Origin: Heliomicrobium undosum
GTDB lineage: Bacteria; Bacillota; Desulfitobacteriia; Heliobacteriales; Heliobacteriaceae
Assembly (NCBI RefSeq): GCF_009877425.1
Contig: NZ_WXEY01000027.1
Location: 1 to 36,436, forward strand
Direction: 5' to 3'
Length of the DNA: 36,436 nt
Shown here: in pieces, positions 1 to 8,874 of the stretch
Layout of the letters: every line of letters begins with the position of its first letter
How positions within the stretch are numbered: position 1 is the stretch's first letter
Notes under the pieces: generated by a model
The model's database searches: none
Told to the model about the DNA's origin: nothing
The model's input: the letters and a program-made list of their open reading frames with translations, nothing else
Made by a program: the position numbers and the translations under genes

Positions 1-291
1 TTTTTGGACGACTGGAGCGCCCAGAGGTCCACCCTCGTTCGCAAGAACTATATCGTCATCTCAACAAAGAAGGACACGCCGGAGGAAGCCTATTCGGAAC
101 TGAACCGGCTGGCACAGGTGACGGTGGACGCCCTCTCGCGGATTCGAGTCAAATGCCGTGTCCTTGGTACGCGGGAACTGCTCGATGTCCTCTATGTCAG
201 CCAGAACAAGGACCGGGCCGCCTACGCGCCGGGACCTGCTCGCGCCGAGGAACTGGGTTACATGAACCTCGTCGTTACACGAGAGGCGTAA
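1..291 (+). CDS. C-terminal part of a conjugative-transfer protein upstream of VirB4 (5' truncated)
   Basis: The frame is open from the first base of the window and stops at 289-291, so this is the last 96 codons of a longer gene. The TTG at position 4 has no Shine-Dalgarno site and is not taken as a start. The visible tail reads RKNYIVISTKKDTPEEAYSE followed by an amphipathic helix and ends ELGYMNLVVTREA. This resembles the end of the TraC/VirB4-N-terminus-like proteins often encoded just before VirB4 in Gram-positive transfer systems, where a Y-x-V-I/V strand precedes a long helix. It lies 18 bp upstream of the VirB4 gene, so it is probably in the same operon and part of the membrane transfer complex. 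The family assignment is by pattern and context only. Confidence 0.5.
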   Translation, partial: FLDDWSAQRSTLVRKNYIVISTKKDTPEEAYSELNRLAQVTVDALSRIRVKCRVLGTRELLDVLYVSQNKDRAAYAPGPARAEELGYMNLVVTREA

Positions 292-309
292 AGGGGGGGA
301 GGAATACAT

Positions 310-2253
310 TTGTTTAAATGGATACGCCAGCGGATGGCAAAAAAACCGGCGGCGCCACGGGAAACCACCCGGGAAGAGGAACAGGAACTGGCGATAAAAA
401 CGAATGACGATGACGAAACCGGTCCACCCATTGGCCCCAGCCTCGTCGGCAGCGTCCCCTCCATTAATGACCTCATCGCCCCGGAGGGGTACAAAGAGAC
501 GGAAACCTATGTACAGGTCGGGATTCGGCGCTTCACCCGCGCCTTTGCCGTTGTCCAACTGCCCCGCGTGGTCCATGTGGGCTTTCTCGAAAGCGTGTAC
601 GGCCTTGGGGATGTGGACATGTCCATCCATCTGTACCCGGTGGACGGGAAAACCTCGGTGGACCAGCTGACTCGGGAAATCACGCGGATGGAGTCCCAGC
701 GGCTCATTGAAGAGAAGCGGGGCGACATCTACAACCTGTCGATCCTGACATCGACCCGCGATGACCTGTGGGCGCTGCGGGAAGCGATTCAGACGGGACG
801 GGACAAGCTGTTTTACACGACGATTATCATTACCCTGTCTGCCCATTCACCGGAAGACCTGGACCGGAAATCGCTTGTGCTGGAAGAACGGATGGCGGGG
901 CGGGGAATCGAGATTCGCCCCATGTTTCTCCGTCAGGCCGCCGCCTTTCGGAGCGGCCTGTTGCTGGGCCGGAACGAGGTCATGGACGTGTACCGGACGT
1001 TGAACATGGGCGGGGCGATTTCCATGTTTCCCTTCATCAACCCGGAATTGAGTCACGACTCGGGGATATTCCTGGGTCGCAACGTCCATTCCGGCGCCCC
1101 CATCTTCCTTGACACATTCAAGGGGCAGAACTACTCCATGGTAATCATCGGCACGTCCGGCGCGGGCAAGTCGGTGACAGTCAAGGCGATCATCAACCGC
1201 GGGGCCATCGACAGCATTCACTCGGTCATCCTGGACAAGGAGGGCGAGTACAAGAACACCACCCTGATGGCGGGCGGGGCTTACATCACGCTGTTTCCTG
1301 GGCGTCCGTCAGGCATCAACCCGCTGGAGATTGAGACTGACACCGATGACGATACGGGCCGCCTCTTCGTCCCTGTCATGGAAAAGGCTGATCAGGTGAC
1401 CGACCTTTTTACCATCATGGCCATGGGCACGCATGGGGACCCCGTATCCAGCGAGGAACGGGCCTTAATCGCCGAAGCGGTGCTGGAGACGTACCGCGAC
1501 GATTTCGGCATCACCGAAGACCCTGCCAGCCTCTTGGAGGAACACCCGGATGATTACCATATCGGTTACCGTCGCAAGACGATGCCCACCATCTCCGATG
1601 TCTATGGACGGCTCTGCGAGAAATCGGGAACGGAACGGCTTCGGATCATCCTGAAGCCCTTTTTGCGTTCCGGCACATGGGGAATGTTCGACGGAACCTC
1701 GGAGATTGATGTCAAAGGGGTGCCCATCGTCGGCTTTGGCTTAAAGCCGCTGGGGGAAGGCTTTCTTTGTCCGCTGGCCATGTATATCATTACGACCTGG
1801 TTATGGGAAACGTGGGCGAAGCGGAACAAGGAGGTACGCAAACGGTTTATCGCCGACGAGGCGTGGCAACTGATGCGGTATACCGAAACGGCCGCATTTT
1901 TGGAGCTCGTGTCGCGCAGGGGCCGAAAGTGGAACCTGTCGCTGGTGGTGGCCAGCCAGTCCTTTATCGAGTTTGTGGAAAATCCCAAGGGCAAGGCGGT
2001 CCTCACCAACGCGGCCACACGGTTTCTGATGCGGCAGGCGGATACTGACATTGATGCGGTTTGTGATGTCTTCAAGCTCACCGAGGGCGAACGGGAGTTT
2101 TTGATGGCCTGCGGAAAAGGGGAAGGCCTGTTGCAGCATGACAAGGAGAAGCTTGCCGTAGAGGTGGTGTGTACCCCTGAAGAACTGGAGTTCTTTAGCA
2201 CGACGCCGCCGAATCCGGCTGGTGACGCTCATGAATCCCTGCAAAGCGCGTAA
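310..2253 (+). CDS. virB4: VirB4-family conjugation ATPase
   Basis: This cytoplasmic ATPase should energise the type IV secretion channel. A P-loop GTSGAGKS is at residues 281-288 and the Walker B strand FIADEAW has its acidic pair at D516-E517. The motif SLVVASQS about 30 residues later fits the VirB4/TraC fold. The N-terminal 250 residues correspond to the VirB4 N-terminal region that docks to the channel, with RGIEIRPMFLRQAAAFRS leading into the ATPase domain. At 647 residues it has a normal size for Gram-positive VirB4 proteins. The start is TTG at 310, chosen because a strong GGGGGGAGGA lies just upstream. The gene follows a transfer-protein fragment and overlaps the next gene by 23-32 nt, so it is operonic. 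The function is well supported. Confidence 0.93.
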   Translation: MFKWIRQRMAKKPAAPRETTREEEQELAIKTNDDDETGPPIGPSLVGSVPSINDLIAPEGYKETETYVQVGIRRFTRAFAVVQLPRVVHVGFLESVYGLGDVDMSIHLYPVDGKTSVDQLTREITRMESQRLIEEKRGDIYNLSILTSTRDDLWALREAIQTGRDKLFYTTIIITLSAHSPEDLDRKSLVLEERMAGRGIEIRPMFLRQAAAFRSGLLLGRNEVMDVYRTLNMGGAISMFPFINPELSHDSGIFLGRNVHSGAPIFLDTFKGQNYSMVIIGTSGAGKSVTVKAIINRGAIDSIHSVILDKEGEYKNTTLMAGGAYITLFPGRPSGINPLEIETDTDDDTGRLFVPVMEKADQVTDLFTIMAMGTHGDPVSSEERALIAEAVLETYRDDFGITEDPASLLEEHPDDYHIGYRRKTMPTISDVYGRLCEKSGTERLRIILKPFLRSGTWGMFDGTSEIDVKGVPIVGFGLKPLGEGFLCPLAMYIITTWLWETWAKRNKEVRKRFIADEAWQLMRYTETAAFLELVSRRGRKWNLSLVVASQSFIEFVENPKGKAVLTNAATRFLMRQADTDIDAVCDVFKLTEGEREFLMACGKGEGLLQHDKEKLAVEVVCTPEELEFFSTTPPNPAGDAHESLQSA

Positions 2254-4315
2254 GGCCCTTATCCTGACCGCCACCTTCGTGATGGTCGCCACACCGGCAT
2301 TCGCCGCCGACAGCGCGCCGATTATGCTCGAAAAGATGCTGGCCTGGGTGGTGCAGGGGGTTGCCGACGCCCTTGGTTCTGGCATCTTCGGCTTTGAGCC
2401 GATTGGACGCCTGATTACAAAGGGTGAATGGTTTCCTCAGTCCGCCGTAACGGCGGCAGCCCCGGTGCGATACAGCCTGATCGCCCTCGCCACCATCCTC
2501 ATCGCCCTGAGCATCGCCAATCAGGGACGGAAGCTGGCCACATCGGCGGCCACCAACCCTAGGGAACGGGCAAACACCCTTGGAGCGCTGCTGGATCACT
2601 TCCTGGCCATTGCGCTTCTTTTTCTGTCTTCCGTTGCCTTCGAGATGATCTTCAGCCTGGATCAGTACCTAGTGAACGTCTTCGTCCAGGACATCAACAG
2701 CAATTCCCTGAACTACGGAACCTTTATGGGACCGAAGGGCGGGGAACTGGAACAGCAAAGCCCCCTGACCTATGCCCTGACGAATCTGGTCATGGTGGTC
2801 TTCGGAATCATGATGAACTTCCTCTACTTCAACCGCGACATCATGCTTTATACCCTGTGGGTCATCGCGCCGCTGGCGGCGGTTGGCTGGGCTGGGGAGT
2901 CCCGCCAAGGTTTCATCGCCTGGATGGCGGAACTGTTCAGCTACGGCATGATGTCGGCGTCCCATGCAGCCGCCCTCAAGATCCTGACGATGTTCCTCGC
3001 GGGGAAAAGCGCCCTGTGGTATGTCTTCGTGATTGTCCCGGCGCTGATGCTGATCACCACGTTCATGCGGGCGCTCACCGTATCCTTTCTGGAAGTGGCC
3101 GGGGTGAAACCGGGCAGAGGCCTGGGGGCGGCCACAGGGCTTGCAACCGCCACGGCCATTGGGGCGGGGGCCATGAGCGCCCTCGGTACACTGGCGGGCG
3201 GATTCGCGGGGAGTCCGGCGGGGTTTCGTTTTTCCTCACCCCTTTCCTTGGAAAGTAACCGTTTCCCGAACAGCGATGCAGGTTTTATGCGTAGCGCAGG
3301 TTCGACTGGCGGGAACGCGGGAGCAGGCTGGGGGGCTGCCATCGGTGGCAAAATCGGCGGGATGATGGGAACCGGCATGGGAACGGTGGTTGGCGCAGCC
3401 TTTGGCCCGGCGGGGGCGCAGGTGGCCCGGATGATGGGCAACGCTGGAGCGCGGATCGGCGGGGCAGTCGGTGGCATGGCTGGCACGGCTGGCGGGATTG
3501 CGCAACGATACCGGCAGATCCGGTCCGGCGCAGCGCCGGGAGGGTCACAAGGTTATCAGGGCTCCCTCTTCGGATCGGACGATCCGCCGGGACGTTCAGA
3601 AGCCCTGCGGGGCGCCCTGGGGATCGACGCTGATGCGTCCGGCTGGCAGACTGCCGGAGGGCTGGCAGGAACCCTTGCCGGTTCCGCTCTTGGCGGCGCA
3701 GGGGGAACGCAGTCGGCAATGGTGGGAGGTCAACTGGGCGGGAAGTTGGGGCAGTTTGGCGGGCGTGTCGCAGAGCGGCCAATGAGCGCCGCCATGCAGG
3801 CGGGCCAGCGGATTTTTAGCGGAATCGGTGGTGCAGACGCAATGCCCCCGTCACCGCCGATGGGGCCAGATGAACTGCAGGCGAGGGTCAGCGCATTTTC
3901 GCAGAAGATTGAAGCCGCGAGAGAAGCGCAGCATCCCATCTCGGCACAGACGGAGACACTTGCCGCTGTGCCGTCAGGCGGGGCAAATCCGTTGCCTGCA
4001 TCCCTCACATTCCGGGGTGGCGGAAGGCCCAAGCCCGCCCCATCGCCGGAGATTACCCACCGAACGGACATGAGCCGGTACGTTCCGGCGAACCTGTCGG
4101 CCCCGGTGCAGAATGCGCCGGAAAAACAACAAGCGGGCCGGCCTCAGCAGTCTCGGCCTTCCAACCCTGGAAACGGCCCATCCTCTTTGCCGAATAGCGG
4201 TCCCGTATCTCAAAAACCAGCGGGACCGGCAAACGGAAGACCGCCGACACCAAAGGCGGAACGCTCTTATCGGAATACCGGACTGCCGCTGGACAGCACA
4301 CACCGGTTTAAGTAG
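2222..4315 (+). CDS. VirB6/TrbL-like polytopic transfer membrane protein with Gly/Ala-rich tail
   Basis: The N terminus looks like a signal peptide (KALILTATFVMVATPAFAAD, about residues 11-30). It is followed by about six hydrophobic segments, near residues 82-102, 126-145, 185-203, 208-226, 242-260 and 266-291. The rest, roughly residues 300-560, is rich in glycine and alanine with GxxxG-like repeats (GGKIGGMMGTGMGTVVGAA), and the end is proline-rich. Several helices followed by a low-complexity cytoplasmic tail is the usual design of VirB6/TrbL-type channel proteins, and the position directly after VirB4 agrees. GTG at 2222 or ATG at 2231 could start it. Both overlap the end of virB4, which suggests translational coupling. 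Sequence similarity in this class is low, so the call is by topology and context. Confidence 0.65.
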   Translation: MTLMNPCKARKALILTATFVMVATPAFAADSAPIMLEKMLAWVVQGVADALGSGIFGFEPIGRLITKGEWFPQSAVTAAAPVRYSLIALATILIALSIANQGRKLATSAATNPRERANTLGALLDHFLAIALLFLSSVAFEMIFSLDQYLVNVFVQDINSNSLNYGTFMGPKGGELEQQSPLTYALTNLVMVVFGIMMNFLYFNRDIMLYTLWVIAPLAAVGWAGESRQGFIAWMAELFSYGMMSASHAAALKILTMFLAGKSALWYVFVIVPALMLITTFMRALTVSFLEVAGVKPGRGLGAATGLATATAIGAGAMSALGTLAGGFAGSPAGFRFSSPLSLESNRFPNSDAGFMRSAGSTGGNAGAGWGAAIGGKIGGMMGTGMGTVVGAAFGPAGAQVARMMGNAGARIGGAVGGMAGTAGGIAQRYRQIRSGAAPGGSQGYQGSLFGSDDPPGRSEALRGALGIDADASGWQTAGGLAGTLAGSALGGAGGTQSAMVGGQLGGKLGQFGGRVAERPMSAAMQAGQRIFSGIGGADAMPPSPPMGPDELQARVSAFSQKIEAAREAQHPISAQTETLAAVPSGGANPLPASLTFRGGGRPKPAPSPEITHRTDMSRYVPANLSAPVQNAPEKQQAGRPQQSRPSNPGNGPSSLPNSGPVSQKPAGPANGRPPTPKAERSYRNTGLPLDSTHRFK

Positions 4316-4326
4316 GGGGGAGGCGG

Positions 4327-6096
4327 ATGGACGAACAGCAGGCCGGACGACAAACGCAGCAGATGATCAATGGCGCGGCCAACGCGGCTGTCCGGGCCGG
4401 GTGGAAGGCAGGAAGCGCCGCTGTGCGGACAGGCGGCAGGATACTTGGAAAGATGACGAAGTTGGCGCTGAAAAAGGCGGCGCTGTGGCTGGCAGGTCTG
4501 ATCGGCCTGCCAGCCCTTTTTGCACTGTTTATCGTGATCCTGTTGTTGGGCGTGTACGCCGTGGTGGCCTCGGGTGACCTGAACTACTCGAAGACCGTGC
4601 AGGGAGAGGACGACCGGGCTGTGGCCAAGATGTACTCGGATACCGCCGAGGAAGTCAACAAGCACGCTGACGTGGAAGGAAAACTGACAACGCTCCCGCC
4701 CATTTCAGTGGGGGCATTGGAGAACCGCTACTACCTGGACTGGCCGATGGTGTACGCTGCGGACCTGTACGAGATGCAGATAAAGCGCACTTCCTTTTCA
4801 CCGAAAGCCACGGAGAAGGCCGCTGTACTTGCTCCCCGCTTTCTCTACAAACCGTCCACCATTGTGGTCTGTTGCCCGGACCCAGACGGTGGCTCGTCCT
4901 GCGACACCGAGTCTGTGTACCTGCTGATTATGGCGGATACCTATAAGGCCACCTACGTTCATTCCTATGTCAGGGTTACGGAGAGTTCGGGGAAATGCTC
5001 GATCACCTACGACAAGCTGGTAGGAATTGAGGAAGTGCCGGAAACAAAGTGGAAGCGGCTTGATGCGGCGCTGCTTGAATGGTATCAGGAAAAACCGGAG
5101 AGCGCAGAAGTTATCCGGCAGTTGACTCTCCTGGCCGCCGAAGGTGTGGCGGAGCAGAAGCCGTGGCTGGCGTGGCTACTCGACCGGGAAAAGTACATCC
5201 AGTCTATCCGGGACGCCTGGATGGCGGAGATCCCCCCCGAATACATCCCCTGGTTTCAGGACGCAGCGGATAAATACGCGCTCTGCCACGATGAATCGGG
5301 AAAGCCCGTTGTTGATTGGGCGGTCCTGGCCGCCATCGCCAAGATTGAAAACAGCTTTCGCGCTACAGGGGAAGGCCCGCCCAATCACACGGGGGAACTC
5401 GGTCAGGGGATGATGCAGTTTTTGCCCTCTACGTGGTCGAAGTTCGGCGTAGACGCCGATGGAGACGGAAAAGCGGACCCTAACAGCCCGAAAGACGCCA
5501 TCTACGCGGCGGCCAATTACCTCAATGCTGAGTTGGCCAAGGCCGGATGCCAAAACCTGCCCAAGGCGCTGTGGGTGTACAATAACAGCGATGCCTATGT
5601 CCAGAAGGTGCAGCAACTGGCCAATTCGTACCGTTGGCAGGAGGCCAATGGCGCCGGGAAGTACGCGGTTCCCATCGCCGGATGCTGGACTGTAACCGAT
5701 ACCTATGGAAGAATGCGAAAAGGCATTCCCCACCATGGTCTGGATCTTGGGGCAGTTGCCGGAACCGCTATAGTCGCCTGTGTCGGCGGGGAGGTGATTC
5801 TCCTTGATGGAGGGCACTATCATAACGACGGGAGCATCTACGGAAACCAAGTGGTGATCCGGGGGGATGACGGCAATCTGTGGGTGTACGCCCATATGGA
5901 ACGCTTTGCTGACAGCCTTAGAAAAAATGAAAGAGTGGAAACGTGGCAGCCCATTGGGACGGTCGGGAATACCGGCAAGAGCACAGGTCCCCATTTGCAT
6001 CTGGAAGTCCGAAACGGGTACCTTGGAAACACGCTGAACCCGGAGATATTGCTGTTTGGCGCGCCAGTCAGTATGGGAACAACAAACTGCAACTGA
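4327..6096 (+). CDS. Bifunctional peptidoglycan hydrolase: lytic transglycosylase plus M23 peptidase (VirB1-like)
   Basis: This membrane-anchored wall hydrolase probably opens the cell wall for the transfer channel, the role of VirB1 or Tn916-type Orf14. One membrane segment lies at about residues 57-80. The middle part (about 80-300) is family-specific. A soluble lytic transglycosylase domain follows, with the catalytic glutamate most likely E341 in AIAKIENSF and the family signatures GQGMMQF and ALWVYNNSDAYV. The C-terminal LytM/M23 domain has all metal ligands: H469 and D473 in HHGLDL, H523 in YAHM, and H556/H558 in GPHLHLE. A GGGGGGAGG site precedes the ATG at 4327. It sits 11 bp after the VirB6-like gene and is followed by a strong terminator, so it closes the first transfer operon. 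Confidence 0.92.
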   Translation: MDEQQAGRQTQQMINGAANAAVRAGWKAGSAAVRTGGRILGKMTKLALKKAALWLAGLIGLPALFALFIVILLLGVYAVVASGDLNYSKTVQGEDDRAVAKMYSDTAEEVNKHADVEGKLTTLPPISVGALENRYYLDWPMVYAADLYEMQIKRTSFSPKATEKAAVLAPRFLYKPSTIVVCCPDPDGGSSCDTESVYLLIMADTYKATYVHSYVRVTESSGKCSITYDKLVGIEEVPETKWKRLDAALLEWYQEKPESAEVIRQLTLLAAEGVAEQKPWLAWLLDREKYIQSIRDAWMAEIPPEYIPWFQDAADKYALCHDESGKPVVDWAVLAAIAKIENSFRATGEGPPNHTGELGQGMMQFLPSTWSKFGVDADGDGKADPNSPKDAIYAAANYLNAELAKAGCQNLPKALWVYNNSDAYVQKVQQLANSYRWQEANGAGKYAVPIAGCWTVTDTYGRMRKGIPHHGLDLGAVAGTAIVACVGGEVILLDGGHYHNDGSIYGNQVVIRGDDGNLWVYAHMERFADSLRKNERVETWQPIGTVGNTGKSTGPHLHLEVRNGYLGNTLNPEILLFGAPVSMGTTNCN

Positions 6097-6101
6097 GAAT
6101 G

Positions 6102-6146
6102 AACGCCCCTCTGCGGAAGTATTGGCCGCAGAGGGGCGTTGTTTTT
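6102..6146 (+). terminator. Rho-independent terminator after the wall hydrolase gene
   Basis: A perfect 15-bp inverted repeat (AACGCCCCTCTGCGG at 6102-6116 and its complement at 6126-6140) with a 9-nt loop is followed by GTTTTT. It starts 5 bp after the stop codon of the hydrolase gene and should end the virB4-to-hydrolase transcript. Confidence 0.9.
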
Positions 6147-6215
6147 GGGGGCCATTGTATTTACACAAGTGCGGCGATGGCCGGGCTGCTGATATCACAC
6201 AGAGGGGGTGAAAGG

Positions 6216-6680
6216 TTGAGAACCAAAGCAGGACTTGTCTTGCTGTTGGCATTTATGCTGGCGGCAATCCCCATGTCGCCTGTCTTTGCTGACGATGCAA
6301 AAGCGTCCACGGCGGCAACCACAACGTCGACTGAAACGGCTACTGGCTCCGAAGCGACGAAAAAGATCGCTGATCCCACGCAGGAGATGCTGAAGAAGGC
6401 GTCCGGCGGGAGATACCGTCCGGTCACCATTGAAGAAGGCTTTTCCAAGGTGACCGATAAGGGAACCGCCGTCATTGCCGGGTTGAGCGAAGTTACGGGG
6501 ATCGTGGCAGTCATCGGCATTCTGGCGGGGGTTAGCTTCGCTGTCGTCGGATCGCTCTTGGGGTTTGATGCGTTGCGGGCCGCTGGCATCGGTGCGCTGG
6601 TGATGGGGTTCATCGCGCTGATTATCACCGGCGGACTCTGGTACTGGGTTGGCACGGCCATGAGTCTTGTGCCGCAATAA
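6216..6680 (+). CDS. Small secreted membrane protein, VirB2/TrbC pilin-like
   Basis: The frame is open far upstream (from 5943), but the gene most likely begins at TTG 6216. That codon is preceded by AGAGGGGGTG and begins a clear signal peptide (RTKAGLVLLLAFMLAA to the cleavage region VFADD). The mature 130-residue protein has a Thr/Ala-rich stretch, then two adjacent hydrophobic helices (about residues 88-111 and 116-145, ending GGLWYWVGTAM). A signal peptide plus two C-terminal membrane helices in a small protein beside VirB4 and a VirB1-like hydrolase is the layout of VirB2/TrbC conjugative pilins. This is inference from topology; there is no diagnostic motif. It lies between two terminators, which suggests separate expression. 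Confidence 0.5.
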   Translation: MRTKAGLVLLLAFMLAAIPMSPVFADDAKASTAATTTSTETATGSEATKKIADPTQEMLKKASGGRYRPVTIEEGFSKVTDKGTAVIAGLSEVTGIVAVIGILAGVSFAVVGSLLGFDALRAAGIGALVMGFIALIITGGLWYWVGTAMSLVPQ

Positions 6681-6706
6681 CGAAAAGGCAGGAGGTTTTT
6701 TCAGAG

Positions 6707-6958
6707 ATGAATCAAGAGGGGCAAAACAATATGAAGAACAAGGGCGGGCAATCGTCCTTGCGCGGGCGGTTTCATCAGTGGTTCCTGGACAAAAAGGGAG
6801 GCCCTTCGATTGAGACTGTCGCCATCATCGTCTTTGTGGTTCTCGTACTGTTCTCTGGACTGAGTGACCTGGGCGGTTCCCTGAACAACGCCCTGACCAA
6901 AACGTCCGATACGATCTCGGCTGAAGTGGATACCAAGCTAGTCAATCCGAGCAATTAA
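6707..6958 (+). CDS. flp: Flp-type pilin (Tad pilus subunit)
   Basis: This is an 83-residue protein with a positively charged leader ending DKKGG, followed by PSIETVAIIVFVVLVLFSGL. This is the prepilin layout: a Gly before the cut, a Glu a few residues into the mature part, then about 20 hydrophobic residues. Flp pilins have this form, are cut by a TadV/CpaA-type peptidase, and such a peptidase is encoded at 13624. A good AGGAGG at 6690-6695 precedes ATG 6707; a second in-frame ATG lies at 6731. It is the first gene of the Tad cluster and is followed at once by a hairpin terminator, which would give more pilin than assembly-protein transcript. That the mature protein polymerises into a pilus is inferred from the neighbours. 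Confidence 0.72.
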   Translation: MNQEGQNNMKNKGGQSSLRGRFHQWFLDKKGGPSIETVAIIVFVVLVLFSGLSDLGGSLNNALTKTSDTISAEVDTKLVNPSN

Positions 6959-6973
6959 TTGAGAAGAGACAGG

Positions 6974-7007
6974 GGGCGGGGAGCGTTTTCCCGCCCTTTT
7001 CTTTTTT
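6974..7007 (+). terminator. Intra-operon terminator between flp and cpaB
   Basis: A GC-rich stem GGGCGGGGA (6974-6982) pairs with the segment ending CCCGCCC (6988-6996), including one G-U pair and a 5-nt loop. TTTTCTTTTTT follows. It lies 15 bp after the pilin stop. Partial read-through would give high pilin and lower assembly-gene expression, a common arrangement for major pilin genes. Confidence 0.8.
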
Positions 7008-7053
7008 CATGAGTGGGAATATCAAATTCGCGCATGAAGGAGGTTTGAATGGC

Positions 7054-7737
7054 TTGCAGATCCGCAAAGTCCTACGCATGGCCCTGGCGGGAACGGTAGC
7101 GGCCGGCGGGTTCTATTACGCAGTCACCACCGACAGCTACCGGGAGGTGGAGATTAGGAAAGACGCTGTGGTGGCGGCCCGACCTATTCCAGCGGGAACA
7201 ACATTGGAGGCTTCCATGCTCAGGACGATCCGTATTCCGGAATCAGTCTCGGTCGGTGATGCAGTCGTATCGATTCATGACGCCGTTGGCAAGGCGGTTC
7301 GGGTGGAAATGGCGGTCAACGAGCCGGTTCGGGCGTCGCGGCTGTCTTCCACCCCGGCATTGCCCGCCGAGTCGCGGGTGATGCGTCTGGGGGTCACAAT
7401 GGTAACGGTGGGTACGAGTGTCCGTCCGGGGGACGTGGTGGATATCCTGGCGGCCCGCAAAGAGGGAGACAGTCGTGTGCTGCTCAAAGGCACAAGGGTT
7501 TTGGCTGTGTACGGCAAGGAGGGAAGAAACCTCTTCCAAGCTGACGGGACGCCGAACAAGGAAGCGGGATTGACGCCCGCTGTTGTGGAAGTGGCAGTTC
7601 CCTCCCTCGAAACCGCCCTGGAGATCCGCAAAACGATGCAATCGGGCGCGGAAATTAGTCTGGTGGGCTATGGCGCCCATGGCAGCCCGGTTACCGTTAT
7701 GGAGGCTGGCGCAGAACATACGGAGCAAGAGGGGTGA
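7054..7737 (+). CDS. cpaB: Flp pilus assembly protein CpaB (RcpC)
   Basis: CpaB/RcpC is a periplasmic or cell-surface assembly protein of Tad pili. The protein has one N-terminal membrane helix (MALAGTVAAGGFYYAV), then an SAF domain (VVAARPIPAGTTLEASMLRT, and later GKAVRVEMAVNEPVRASRL). The RcpC-type region follows: RVMRLGVTMVTVGTSVRPGD, then VDILAARKEGDSRVLLKGTR. The reading frame extends up to ATG 7009, but AAGGAGGT at 7037-7044 stands 9 nt before TTG 7054, so I take 7054 as the start (227 residues). The next gene begins 6 bp after its stop. The identity is clear from the SAF/RcpC pattern and from CpaF and TadBC downstream. Confidence 0.88.
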   Translation: MQIRKVLRMALAGTVAAGGFYYAVTTDSYREVEIRKDAVVAARPIPAGTTLEASMLRTIRIPESVSVGDAVVSIHDAVGKAVRVEMAVNEPVRASRLSSTPALPAESRVMRLGVTMVTVGTSVRPGDVVDILAARKEGDSRVLLKGTRVLAVYGKEGRNLFQADGTPNKEAGLTPAVVEVAVPSLETALEIRKTMQSGAEISLVGYGAHGSPVTVMEAGAEHTEQEG

Positions 7738-7743
7738 GGTGCA

Positions 7744-8874
7744 TTGCTGCAGTGGGTTGGAAGTGAAAAAGAAAGCGCCGCGCCCCGTCGTGTGGGTCTG
7801 GCCGTCCCGTGGCTGGAAGAGTTTATGTCCGTCTTTCCGAGTGTGCCGGTCTCCTGGACGGCGGGAAGCCAGGCGCTGCTGATGAAGGTGTTGTCCGGTG
7901 AAAGAGATGTGGAGCCAGTTGACATTCTGATGCTGTCGAGCCGCCTGTCCGGCCCATGGAGCCCTGGTGAACTATTTGACAGGGTTCGCCCGGTGAAGGC
8001 TGCGAAACGAATCGCGGTTCTTGAACGCGGTGAAGAGGGACTGGAAAAGAAACTGAATCACAACGGATGGGCGATTATCGTGAATGGCAGGACGCCCATG
8101 GAAGAGGCAAGCCGGTTGTTGGGTGTGGAATGCGCGAAACAGTCCGGCATCTTTGTTTCTGTCTTCTCGCCATCCGGGACGCACACGTCCGTGCTGGCCA
8201 TCGAGATCGCCCAACGCCTGCAACAGAGCGGATATCCTACGCTTCTAGTGGACGGAGGCAGTACGGCGGAGATCACCCGCCGGATGAACTGGAGCCAGGA
8301 AACGGGGCTGGCCAGCCTGCTTCCGTTGTATGAAGCGGGGAGGGAAGTGGAAGAGGCCGATATCCGGCGGGCAGTCTGTCGCTGGTCCGGCGGGGAGTTT
8401 ATCTCCGGGTATGCCCAGTTGTCTGAATTAGGCCGCATGAGCGAGGATTTTGCCAGTGCCTTCTTCCGAAAGGTGCGGTGCATGTACCCTGCGGTTGTGG
8501 TGGACACCTCGCCGGTCGGCATCCTGCCGATGACCTTTGCCTCCCTGCAGGCGGCCACGCATATCATCATGCCCTACAAGGCCGCCTGGGCTGATAGATT
8601 GAACCGGGACCATTTCTCGGAAATCGCCCAGGTGAATGCAGACACGGATCAAACGGTTATCCCCGTGGCCGTGAACACAGACCGGGTGGAGCCAACCCAT
8701 GGCACCGTTAATATCGACATGCGCAGGCTGGACGAGGCGCCAGAGCGGTGGTCCCCCTTTGGGGAGGAACTAATCTCCCGAATTGCCGGTCAACAGGAGG
8801 GTGGGAAAGGTGACACTGGTATCGCTCCGGGAAAAGGCGCGCGTCGGTTCCTCGCCGTGCTTCGATCTATCTAG
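7744..8874 (+). CDS. Degenerate TadZ/CpaE-like ATPase, P-loop lysine lost
   Basis: This has the layout of TadZ/CpaE proteins, which place Tad pili at a cell site: a poor receiver-like N-terminal domain followed by a ParA/MinD-like domain. The segment FVSVFSPSGTHTSVLAIEIA (from about residue 137) lines up with the canonical GSPKGGSGKTVIAVNLA, with T148 in place of the catalytic lysine and H147 in place of the glycine before it. The later motifs are kept: LLVDGGS for switch I, and VVVDTSPVG for Walker B. So the fold is probably intact but nucleotide hydrolysis is probably lost. Start TTG 7744 follows GGGGTGAGG. It lies between cpaB and tadA, the normal place for tadZ. Two more TadZ-like genes lie at 20782 and 22105. 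Confidence 0.7.
   Translation: MLQWVGSEKESAAPRRVGLAVPWLEEFMSVFPSVPVSWTAGSQALLMKVLSGERDVEPVDILMLSSRLSGPWSPGELFDRVRPVKAAKRIAVLERGEEGLEKKLNHNGWAIIVNGRTPMEEASRLLGVECAKQSGIFVSVFSPSGTHTSVLAIEIAQRLQQSGYPTLLVDGGSTAEITRRMNWSQETGLASLLPLYEAGREVEEADIRRAVCRWSGGEFISGYAQLSELGRMSEDFASAFFRKVRCMYPAVVVDTSPVGILPMTFASLQAATHIIMPYKAAWADRLNRDHFSEIAQVNADTDQTVIPVAVNTDRVEPTHGTVNIDMRRLDEAPERWSPFGEELISRIAGQQEGGKGDTGIAPGKGARRFLAVLRSI

Noticed and set aside
5176..6252. Long minus-strand open frame (358 codons)
   Set aside because: It lies wholly antisense to the wall hydrolase gene, which has intact catalytic motifs. GC-rich coding DNA often leaves the opposite strand open. No ribosome site or protein motif was found.
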